Source of the DNA: Melioribacteraceae bacterium
GTDB taxonomy: Bacteria; Bacteroidota; Ignavibacteria; Ignavibacteriales; Melioribacteraceae
NCBI GenBank assembly: GCA_026987055.1
Contig: JALSNL010000422.1
Span: 1-6,981 of the forward strand
DNA length: 6,981 nt
Direction of reading: 5' to 3'
The notes under the pieces were generated by a model. That model had not been told where the DNA came from. It saw only the letters and a program-made list of their open reading frames with translations, and made no database searches. Made by a program: the position numbers and the translations under genes. Shown here one piece after another: positions 1 through 6,269 of the stretch; position 1 is the first letter of the stretch; each line of letters starts with the position of its first letter.

Positions 1-239
1 CGCAGCAACAAATTGAAAAATCCGTAAGCGCTTACGAGTTTACCGAGATTATTAATGAAAAGTTAAGCGAAGAAGAAAAATACGAGATTGTAAAAAATCT
101 TTGGCGACTTGCTTACGTTGATAAAAAACTTGACAAGTATGAAGATTATTACATAAGAAAAATCAGCAACAATTTGCACATTTCGAACCAAGATAGAATT
201 GCTGCCAAGTTAGAAGTAAAAAAGGAACTTAATTTGTAA
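1..239 (+). CDS. TerB-like (tellurite resistance TerB family) protein, 3' end only
   Basis: The reading frame is open from the left edge (first full codon at base 3) and stops at TAA 237-239, leaving 78 visible residues of the C-terminal part. The segment NLWRLAYVDKKLDKYEDYY followed by IRKISNNLHIS and an AAKLE helix is the signature of the COG4103/TerB-like fold, a small all-helical domain with acidic residues after the first helix. The family is usually about 140-150 residues, so roughly half the gene lies outside the window. Despite the family name, most such standalone bacterial proteins have no proven role in tellurite resistance, so I assign no function beyond the fold. It is followed by a strong hairpin, which suggests its transcript ends before the kinase gene. 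The family call is from recognition of the pattern, not from a search. Confidence 0.75.
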   Translation, partial: QQQIEKSVSAYEFTEIINEKLSEEEKYEIVKNLWRLAYVDKKLDKYEDYYIRKISNNLHISNQDRIAAKLEVKKELNL

Positions 240-272
240 TAAAATATGAGATAATAGTTATTAAATATAAAA

Positions 273-305
273 AAGTAACCGCCGGTAATATGCCGGCGTT
301 TACTT
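273..305 (+). terminator. GC-rich hairpin downstream of the TerB-like gene, probable intrinsic terminator
   Basis: Arms 273-278 (AAGTAA) and 280-285 (CGCCGG) pair with 300-305 (TTACTT) and 293-298 (CCGGCG): 12 base pairs with one C-T mismatch (279/299) and a 7-base loop (286-292). It is a strikingly GC-rich stem in very AT-rich surroundings, lying 34 bases after the TerB-like stop, with an A-rich left and T-rich right outer stem as in bidirectional terminators. The T tract is short and interrupted, so an RNA regulatory role in the leader of the kinase gene cannot be excluded. An upstream ATG at 290 sits in the loop and stem. Confidence 0.6.
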
Positions 306-334
306 GCTGTCTTCACAATCTCGGAAATAAACCG

Positions 335-412
335 ATGAAATCTTTCAATAAAGAAAGTCTATTTTTATTTTTTTTATATTTTCTTTTCTCATATCATTTG
401 GGTTACTCTCAA
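335..412 (+). other. Signal peptide of the sensor kinase
   Basis: Residues 1-26 have the classic form: a basic start (K2, K6), a hydrophobic stretch FLFFLYFLF, and a polar end GYSQ before TTETTK. The cleavage position near residue 25-26 is an estimate; exported proteins of Bacteroidota-like organisms often end their signal peptide at '-SQ'. It supports the 335 start and export of the following propellers. Confidence 0.75.
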
Positions 413-3400
413 ACAACCGAAACTACAAAATGGCATAAGATAGATTCTCCCGTTTATTCCGATTTAACTAATTTAACTTTGTTCACTTATAATTCCGGAA
501 CAGCTTCCGGCAAGCAAATATTATTTTTAAAAAACGATGAGTGGAAAAAAATAACTTCTCAACCGCCTTTTAACGTAAACTTATTATCGGCAATAAATTT
601 TAATTCTATTTATGTAACCACAATTACAAAATATCAAGAATCGGAAATGTATTATTGGGATGGAAAAAATTGGAGTAATATTTATCATCCTTTGGCAAAT
701 GTAATTTCATCAATGTATTTTATTGATAAAAATAATGGAGTTATAAGCGGATTAGGTGAAATTGCAATTCTAAAAAATAAAAAATGGAATTTTCTTCCGC
801 CTCCTACAAATAATACTATATCTAAAGTTATATTAAAAAAAGACAAAACAATCTGGGCTCTTTCTTTAACAAAAGGTTTGTTCAAAAGAGATAAATTAAA
901 ATGGGAAAGAATTAAAAACTCTTCCGAAGTACACTTAATGGAAGTGTTAAATAAAAAAATCTTTGTACTTGGAAATAATTTTTTCGGATATGTTCTTGCC
1001 GATTCCATCAAAAAAATTTCATTAAATAAACAACTAAAAAATATAAGAACTTTTTCCCTGCTAAATGAAAACGAACTCTTTGCTGCCGGCTCAAACGGTT
1101 TAATACTTCACTATGTAAATAAAAAATGGATAAAACTTAAAAACCCGGTTACCGCAACATTAAATTCAATTAAAATGACCGATTCACTACAAGGTTGGTG
1201 CGTTGGTAATGACGGAACAATTCTACACTTTACAAATAAAAATAACAATTCAACCGGAATTAATAATTGGAAAGGATTTGAACAAATAAGTTTTTATTCA
1301 GACTCAAAAGTAATTGATGACGAATATGGAGTTGTTACCGCAGATTTTAATAATGACGGATTGACAGATATTTTTACAATCGGTTTATACGAAAACAATC
1401 ATCTTTATATGAATACCGGACATTTTAAGTTTATTGACGAAAGTAAAAAAAGAGGTGTTAGCGGTAAAAAGAATAAAAATGATATTACAAAGGAATTAAA
1501 CCTTGGCGCTTGTGCCGGAGATTTTGATAATGATGGACAGATTGATATTTATACTTCTTCCTTAACTACAAAAAATAGGATTTATCATAATTCGGGAGAG
1601 GGAAATTTTACAGATTATTCAAATATATCGGGAGGAGTTGGAAAACCGACAGACCGCACAAACGCTGTTATTTCCGGTGATGTAGATAATGACGGCGATT
1701 TGGATTTATTTATCTGTAATGAAAATACAACCAATAGATTTTACTTGAATAACGGAGCGGGAATTTTTACCGAAGTTACTAAAGACGTAAATTTAACATC
1801 CCGTTTTGGCGGAACCGGAGCTTCTTTTTCCGATATTGACAATGATGGAGACCTGGATTTATTTGTTACTAACTGGTCGGCAAAAAATAAATTATATAAG
1901 AATTTACTTGTTGAATCGGGCAAACTTAAGTTTACGGATTTTACCGATTCAGCAAATGTTGGAGGTTATGTTTTTACCAAAAGTAACGGAATTGTTTTTT
2001 CCGATATAGATAACGATGGTGATATGGATCTTTTTGTTGCCAACAGAAAAACTTCCAACGAATTTTATATAAATAATGGAAAAGGTATTTTTAGTAATCA
2101 AACTAAAAAGTATTTTGGTAACGATTCTCTTAAAAGCTACGGTGTGGTTATTACCGATTTTGATTACGATGGCTACAAAGATTTATATTTGTCAAATGTT
2201 GGAGAGAACAAGTTTTACAAAAATATAAAAGGAGAAAAATTTATTGATAAAACCGATTTGTTTGATGCAAATGTAGAAGGATATTCAACCGGGCTTTCCG
2301 CAGCTGATTTTAACAACGACAATATTATTGATTTATATGTTGCTAACTATGTTGGAAGCAGCAGTACCGTATTAAAAAACAAATTGGATTCGGCAAAAAT
2401 AGTTACTATAAAACTAAACGGTATCAATAATAATACCTTAGGAATCGGGAGTAAAATATATGCTTTTGAATCCGGTTATCTTAATAACAAAACTCATCTT
2501 ATTTATTATAACGAAATAAGCGGCGGTTCCGGTTACGGTTCTATGAATAGCGTTAAACAATTTATTCCTTGCGGAAACAAAAGCAATATTGACATAAAAA
2601 TTATTTTTCCCAAGGGTGAAACAATAATTAAAAAATCAGTTCCCTGCGGAAGTAATTTACTTATAAAAGATGCCAATGGATTTGAGGCTGGTTTTATTTA
2701 TTTTAGAAAATATGTTACAAGATTCCTTTTTGATAATCATCGTTTTTTTGAATTTTTAAAATGGTTAGTTGTTCTAATATTATTAACCGTTTCTGCATTT
2801 AGAGGTAGAAAAAAATATAAATGGACAAGCAAAAATATATTTATAACATCTGTTTTAATTGCACTGTTTTATTATTTTCTTCAAACCATTTTTGAATATG
2901 ATAATTTACTCTTTTCAACAATACTTCCAATTGCCGGAATAGGAATTATCTTATTGGTTATTCAATTATTTTCCGAAAGAACTAAACTGAAACGTTTAAA
3001 CGAACTGGAAAAACAAAAACTACAAGAAAAACTTTCGCGCGATTTGCACGATGATCTTGCTTCCACACTTGGAACAATTTCCATATATCTGGAACTTCTT
3101 AAACAAGCACTGAATAACAATTCCGATAATGTTTGGACGCTATTTAACAAAGCAAATAATTTATTAACAAATGCAAAACAAACAATTACCGATTTAATCT
3201 GGACAATCAAACCATTCCCCGAACCTTTAACAAATTTTGCTACACGTCTAAGAGAAAATTTCTCCGACGTATTCAGGAATAAAAACATAATATTTCATGT
3301 TTCCGAAAAAGATATTTCAAACAACATTTCTCTGGCAGCATTGGAAAAACATAATATTTATCTGATAATAAAAGAAGCATTAAATAATATCTTAAAACAT

Positions 3401-3619
3401 TCCCAAGCAACAAAAGTAGATATTAAAATATCAAATAAAAACGGAAATATTTTTATTGCAATTACTGATAACGGAACCGGATTTAATTTTGAAAATAAAA
3501 TTAAATCAGGTAATGGAATATCTAACATGATAACCAGAGGTAAAGAAGTTAATGCAAAAGTACAAATTACAACTAAAGAAAAAATAGGAACGGAAATAAA
3601 AATTATTATAAAAAAATAG
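335..3619 (+). CDS. Membrane sensor histidine kinase with tandem beta-propellers, FG-GAP/VCBS repeats and an ASPIC/UnbV domain
   Basis: Predicted 1094-residue sensor. I start at ATG 335 because it begins a clear signal peptide (MKSFNKES, hydrophobic core, ending near GYSQ at 23-26); an in-frame ATG at 290 would add 15 non-signal residues and lies in a hairpin. Order of parts: residues 30-305, a Ycf48/BNR-like propeller with recurring 'KWxxI/L' units (W33, 70, 113, 151, 190, I225, W265) and a 'GWCVGNDGTILHFTN' blade; 325-680, seven FG-GAP/VCBS repeats with DxDxDGxxD-type loops starting at D337, 396, 449, 500, 557, 608 and 658; 690-778, ASPIC/UnbV domain (GIGSKI, GGSGYGS, IIFPKGE); membrane helices near 806-823, 835-853 and 858-879; HisKA_3 with H905 in RDLHDDLAS; HATPase with N-box EALNNILKHS (E1014, N1018), DNGTGF (D1045) and GNGISNM (G1059, G1061). 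Three helices after a signal peptide place the propellers in the periplasm and the kinase in the cytoplasm; the basic loop RGRKK after helix 1 agrees. The ligand is unknown. The partner is probably the NarL-type regulator just downstream. Confidence 0.88.
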   Translation: MKSFNKESLFLFFLYFLFSYHLGYSQTTETTKWHKIDSPVYSDLTNLTLFTYNSGTASGKQILFLKNDEWKKITSQPPFNVNLLSAINFNSIYVTTITKYQESEMYYWDGKNWSNIYHPLANVISSMYFIDKNNGVISGLGEIAILKNKKWNFLPPPTNNTISKVILKKDKTIWALSLTKGLFKRDKLKWERIKNSSEVHLMEVLNKKIFVLGNNFFGYVLADSIKKISLNKQLKNIRTFSLLNENELFAAGSNGLILHYVNKKWIKLKNPVTATLNSIKMTDSLQGWCVGNDGTILHFTNKNNNSTGINNWKGFEQISFYSDSKVIDDEYGVVTADFNNDGLTDIFTIGLYENNHLYMNTGHFKFIDESKKRGVSGKKNKNDITKELNLGACAGDFDNDGQIDIYTSSLTTKNRIYHNSGEGNFTDYSNISGGVGKPTDRTNAVISGDVDNDGDLDLFICNENTTNRFYLNNGAGIFTEVTKDVNLTSRFGGTGASFSDIDNDGDLDLFVTNWSAKNKLYKNLLVESGKLKFTDFTDSANVGGYVFTKSNGIVFSDIDNDGDMDLFVANRKTSNEFYINNGKGIFSNQTKKYFGNDSLKSYGVVITDFDYDGYKDLYLSNVGENKFYKNIKGEKFIDKTDLFDANVEGYSTGLSAADFNNDNIIDLYVANYVGSSSTVLKNKLDSAKIVTIKLNGINNNTLGIGSKIYAFESGYLNNKTHLIYYNEISGGSGYGSMNSVKQFIPCGNKSNIDIKIIFPKGETIIKKSVPCGSNLLIKDANGFEAGFIYFRKYVTRFLFDNHRFFEFLKWLVVLILLTVSAFRGRKKYKWTSKNIFITSVLIALFYYFLQTIFEYDNLLFSTILPIAGIGIILLVIQLFSERTKLKRLNELEKQKLQEKLSRDLHDDLASTLGTISIYLELLKQALNNNSDNVWTLFNKANNLLTNAKQTITDLIWTIKPFPEPLTNFATRLRENFSDVFRNKNIIFHVSEKDISNNISLAALEKHNIYLIIKEALNNILKHSQATKVDIKISNKNGNIFIAITDNGTGFNFENKIKSGNGISNMITRGKEVNAKVQITTKEKIGTEIKIIIKK
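1343..2332 (+). repeat. Seven FG-GAP/VCBS repeats with Ca2+-binding-type loops
   Basis: Seven loops start at bases 1343, 1520, 1679, 1832, 2003, 2156 and 2306. They read DFNNDGLTD, DFDNDGQID, DVDNDGDLD, DIDNDGDLD, DIDNDGDMD, DFDYDGYKD and DFNNDNIID, each followed by an aromatic/aliphatic strand and then 'N-x-x-YxN' and 'GxF' elements. Spacing is 50-59 residues, the length of one propeller blade, and seven copies fit a closed integrin-alpha-like propeller. Six loops keep the D-x-[DN]-x-D-G-x-x-D pattern; the seventh has N in place of G. The FG-GAP/VCBS family is known to bind Ca2+ through such loops; binding here is inferred. Confidence 0.85.
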
Positions 3620-3688
3620 CACAATTGCGTCATTGAAAATTAAAATATTTTTCACCACTTTGAATTACACTTAAAATAAAATTAAAAA

Positions 3689-4318
3689 ATGATAAAAGTA
3701 ACAATAATAGAAGATCATAAAGAATTTAGAGAAGGATTAGCATATTTACTAAACGCTACCGAAGGATTTAAGTGTATTAATGTATTTGGAACTACGGAAG
3801 AAGCTATAAAAAATATTTCCAAAGAAACTGATGTGGTACTTCAGGATATTGAATTACCGGGATTAAACGGAATTGAATCTGTAGAATTACTAAAAAAAAA
3901 ATTACCTGAAATTAAAATTATTATGCTAACGGTTTTTGATGACGATGACAATATTCTAAAAGCAATACTTGCCGGAGCCGATGGATATCTGTTAAAAAAA
4001 TCCTCACCGCAAAAAATTCTTACCGCATTACAAGAAGCATTATCTGATGGAAGTCCGATGACACCAAGTATAGCTAAAAAAGTTATTACTCTTTTTAGAA
4101 ATTATTTACCCAATAAAAAAGAAGAATTTTCTATTACAAAAAGAGAAATTGAAGTATTGGAATTGATTGTTGACGGATACAATAACAAAGAAATTTCCGA
4201 TAAACTATTTATAAGTATTGAAACGGTTAGAAATCATATAAGACATATATATGAAAAGCTTCACGTACATTCAAAATCCGAAGCTGTTGTTAAAGCTATA
4301 AGAGAAGGAATTGTTTAA
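3689..4318 (+). CDS. NarL/FixJ-family two-component response regulator
   Basis: A 209-residue protein, the normal length for the family. Residues 1-120 form a receiver domain with acidic pocket E8/D9, phosphoacceptor D53 in VLQDIELPGLNG, switch T81 and the invariant lysine K103 in GADGYLLKKS. Residues 147-209 form a LuxR-type helix-turn-helix: SITKREIEVLELIVDGYNNK, then ISIETVRNHIRHIYEKLHV with the usual recognition helix. All active-site residues are present, so it should be phosphorylated and bind DNA as a dimer. It starts 69 bases after the sensor kinase on the same strand. HisKA_3 kinases pair with NarL-type regulators, so the two are almost certainly cognate. The start lies in an A-rich stretch (AAATTAAAAAATG) with no Shine-Dalgarno sequence, as is common in Bacteroidota. 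Target genes cannot be read from this window. Confidence 0.93.
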   Translation: MIKVTIIEDHKEFREGLAYLLNATEGFKCINVFGTTEEAIKNISKETDVVLQDIELPGLNGIESVELLKKKLPEIKIIMLTVFDDDDNILKAILAGADGYLLKKSSPQKILTALQEALSDGSPMTPSIAKKVITLFRNYLPNKKEEFSITKREIEVLELIVDGYNNKEISDKLFISIETVRNHIRHIYEKLHVHSKSEAVVKAIREGIV

Positions 4319-4334
4319 GAATATTTTCCCAGCC

Positions 4335-4433
4335 AAACCTTTGAGGTTTTACTCTAATTTTATTTTTTGAAGTAACGTTATTGCAAACTTGAAATACTAA
4401 AGTTTAGTTTTAACTACAAAACCTCAAAGGTTT
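4335..4433. repeat. Perfect 16-base inverted repeat between convergent genes, REP-like
   Basis: Bases 4335-4350 (AAACCTTTGAGGTTTT) are the exact reverse complement of 4418-4433 (AAAACCTCAAAGGTTT), with 67 bases between them. Each arm is itself a small hairpin (AAACCT / AGGTTT around a 3-base loop). A further 6-base pair, AAACTT at 4385-4390 with AAGTTT at 4400-4405, lies inside the spacer. No flanking direct repeat or coding sequence is visible, so a complete insertion sequence is ruled out. A terminator pair or a REP/BIME-type repeat are the likely readings. Confidence 0.7.
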
Positions 4434-4436
4434 TTT
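4418..4436 (+). terminator. Probable intrinsic terminator after the response regulator
   Basis: AAAACCT (4418-4424) pairs with AGGTTTT (4428-4434) around a CAA loop and is followed by two more T residues. The resulting six-T tract (4431-4436) is the best on this strand after the stop at 4318. The stem has only three G-C pairs, so efficiency is uncertain. The other arm of the inverted repeat (4335-4350) would serve the minus strand in the same way but with only three Ts. Confidence 0.5.
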
Positions 4437-4438
4437 GA

Positions 4439-4487
4439 AAAACAATCGGCAATCACAAATCGCACATCTGATATTGCTAATTGTTTT
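4439..4487 (-). terminator. Imperfect hairpin downstream of the HINT-like gene, possible minus-strand terminator
   Basis: AAAACAAT (4439-4446) pairs with ATTGTTTT (4480-4487), then a 2x2 internal mismatch, then GCAAT (4449-4453) pairs with ATTGC (4473-4477), leaving a 19-base loop. Read on the minus strand it begins 16 bases after the stop codon of the HINT-like gene and ends in a run of five Ts. The stem is long but AU-rich and the loop is large, so this is a tentative call. Confidence 0.35.
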
Positions 4488-4503
4488 AAATATTTTTGTT
4501 TTT

Positions 4504-4848
4504 TTACCCCGGAGGCCAAGTCATTTTTCTTCCGCCAAGTAAATGCATGTGAATATGATAAACTTCTTGTCCACCGTTATCTCCACAATTAAAAACCAAA
4601 CGGAAACCGCTTTCGGCTATACCTTCTTCTTTGGCAATTTTGTTTGCCGCATCATACATTTCGCCTAAAAGTGCAGAATGTTCTTTCCCGTTTATATCGG
4701 TTATTTTCGGAATTTCAATTTTCGGAATAATTAAAACGTGCACAGGAGCTTGCGGATTTATATCTCTGAAAGCCAGAACCGTTTCGGTTTCGTAAACTAT
4801 ATCGGCGGGAATTTCTCTGTTAATAATTTTTGTAAATATTGTACTCAT
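4504..4848 (-). CDS. hinT: HINT-type histidine triad (HIT) family nucleotide hydrolase
   Basis: A 114-residue protein, full length for the HINT branch of the HIT superfamily. The catalytic triad motif is HIHMHLLGG with H98, H100 and H102; H100 corresponds to the catalytic nucleophile in the family. The start (TIFTKIINREIPADIVYETE) and the very end (GGRKMTWPPG) match the HINT1/HinT subgroup, whose C-terminus is typically GGRxMxWPPG. Known members are homodimeric cytoplasmic purine nucleoside phosphoramidases that split AMP- or GMP-N bonds, including aminoacyl-adenylates; the activity here is inferred from the family. ATG 4848 is preceded by AAGGGG about five bases upstream, a better ribosome site than its neighbours have. 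It begins 23 bases after the NtrC-type regulator and is probably co-transcribed with it. HinT genes occur in many contexts, so the link may have no functional meaning. Confidence 0.93.
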   Translation of the reverse strand: MSTIFTKIINREIPADIVYETETVLAFRDINPQAPVHVLIIPKIEIPKITDINGKEHSALLGEMYDAANKIAKEEGIAESGFRLVFNCGDNGGQEVYHIHMHLLGGRKMTWPPG

Positions 4849-4871
4849 TTTTCCCCTTAAATTTTTTATGA

Positions 4872-6227
4872 TTATTTCCCTTTTTCAATATTATATTTTT
4901 TCATTTTGTTATAAAGATGACTTCTTTGAATATCCAAGGCTTCGGCTGTCTTACTAATATTCCAATCATTAGATTCTAATTGCTTAATTATAAAAGCACG
5001 TTCGGCTTTTTCTTTAAATTCTTGAAATGAATCCGCTGTGTTTATCAAATCATCTTTTTTTGTTTCCGGATGAGGTAACATGGAATATACATCTTCTTTT
5101 GTTATTTCGGTATTTGGAATCATTATTATAATTCGTTCAATAATATTTCTTAATTCCCTTACATTACCGGACCATTTATAACTTTGCAAAACTTTAATTG
5201 CATCATTAGAAAATTTCTTAAGAGGAAATTTATTACCTTTACAAATTTTTTCCGTAAAATGATTAACTAAAATCGGAATATCGCTTGCTCTTTCTCGTAA
5301 AGGAGGAACTTTAATCGGTATTACATTTAATCTATGATATAAATCTTCTCTAAAATTTCCCTCTTCAATTTCTTTTCTTAAATCCTTATTTGTTGCGGAA
5401 ATTATTCTAACATCCACTTTAATTTTTTCCGTACCTCCAACCCTTGCAATAACTCCTTCTTCAATTGCACGTAAAACTTTGGCTTGTGCTTTCAGACTCA
5501 TATCACCAATTTCATCTAAGAACAATGTACTTCCGTCTGCTTGTTCAAATTTTCCTATCCTTTTTTGTACTGCTCCGGTAAACGAACCTTTTTCGTGTCC
5601 GAATAATTCCGATTCGATAAGCTCGTTTGGAATGGCAGCACAATTTACTTCAACCAATTCTCTACTTGCTCTTTTACTATGCTTATGAATTGCTTTGGCA
5701 ACAAGTTCTTTACCGGTTCCGTTTTCGCCGGTAATTAATATTCTGGATTCTGTTTCGGCAACTCTTTCAATTATGTTAATCACTGATTTTATTGCTTCAC
5801 TTTCTCCAACAATAATTTCATCTTGCGCTATATTTTCTTTCAGTTTTTTATTTTCTTTTATAAGATTAATTTTACCAACAGCATTACGAATACTTATTAA
5901 AAGTTTATCTCTGTCAATTGGCTTCTCTATAAAATCAAAGGCACCAAGTTTCGTAGCTTTAATTGCATTTTCCAAATTACCGTAAGCAGAAATTATTATA
6001 ACACTTAGTTCAATGTTTTTTTCTTTTAACCAATTAAGAACTTCAAAACCGGTCATCTTCGGCATTTGAATATCCAATAACAAAGCATCGTAATTATTAT
6101 ACTCTAATTTTTTTAATCCCAGCTCAACATCGGTAGTATAATCAACATCATAATCTTCATATTCAAGAATCATATTGATGCTTTCACAAATTTCTTTTTC
6201 ATCGTCTATAACTAATATTGATTTCAT
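4872..6227 (-). CDS. NtrC-family sigma-54-dependent response regulator
   Basis: A 451-residue protein with all three domains of the NtrC/AtoC type. Receiver, residues 1-118: D8/D9, phosphoacceptor D52 in LLLDIQMPKMTG, S80, K102. AAA+ domain, about 138-370: Walker A GENGTGKE (K173), sigma-54 contact loop GSFTGA (214-219), Walker B TLFLDEIGD (D238, E239), sensor I SATN (277-280), arginine-finger region FREDLYHRLNV (R293, R299), PPLRER (308-313), sensor II WSGNVREL (352-359). Fis-type helix-turn-helix, about 405-447, with NISKTAEALDIQRSHLYNKM. It should hydrolyse ATP to remodel sigma-54 RNA polymerase at enhancer-dependent promoters. The contact loop has S where the consensus GAFTGA has A. ATG 6227 is preceded by a weak GTGGA. 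No histidine kinase is adjacent on this strand, so its signal source is unknown. I give no symbol because the NtrC, AtoC and ZraR subgroups cannot be separated here. Confidence 0.93.
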   Translation of the reverse strand: MKSILVIDDEKEICESINMILEYEDYDVDYTTDVELGLKKLEYNNYDALLLDIQMPKMTGFEVLNWLKEKNIELSVIIISAYGNLENAIKATKLGAFDFIEKPIDRDKLLISIRNAVGKINLIKENKKLKENIAQDEIIVGESEAIKSVINIIERVAETESRILITGENGTGKELVAKAIHKHSKRASRELVEVNCAAIPNELIESELFGHEKGSFTGAVQKRIGKFEQADGSTLFLDEIGDMSLKAQAKVLRAIEEGVIARVGGTEKIKVDVRIISATNKDLRKEIEEGNFREDLYHRLNVIPIKVPPLRERASDIPILVNHFTEKICKGNKFPLKKFSNDAIKVLQSYKWSGNVRELRNIIERIIIMIPNTEITKEDVYSMLPHPETKKDDLINTADSFQEFKEKAERAFIIKQLESNDWNISKTAEALDIQRSHLYNKMKKYNIEKGK

Positions 6228-6269
6228 AATTCCACTATTGTTTTACTTACTATGCAATTTACATAAATG

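Noticed and set aside
290..334. Upstream in-frame ATG at 290 as the kinase start
   Set aside because: It adds 15 residues that spoil the signal peptide, and the ATG lies in a strong hairpin; ATG 335 gives a standard signal peptide.
1343..2332. Tandem DNA repeat, because GATxxxGATAATGAT-like stretches recur
   Set aside because: The recurrence is imperfect at DNA level and is explained by the repeated Ca2+-loop coding motif.
685..3633. Other open frames of 60-108 codons, mainly minus strand, overlapping the kinase gene
   Set aside because: All are out-of-frame shadows of a gene with clear conserved domains and have no recognisable product.
3635..3653. A/T hairpin GAAAA...TTTTC between kinase and response regulator
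   Set aside because: Only five weak pairs with a nine-base loop, expected by chance in such AT-rich DNA; not enough for a terminator separating the two genes.
4634..4654. Sigma-54-like element TGGCAATTTTGTTTGC
   Set aside because: The distance between GG and GC is 11 rather than 10 bases, and it lies inside the HINT-like coding sequence.
5479..5985. Two plus-strand open frames of 69 and 96 codons opposite the NtrC-type gene
   Set aside because: They lie wholly antisense to conserved receiver and AAA+ coding sequence and their products resemble no known protein.
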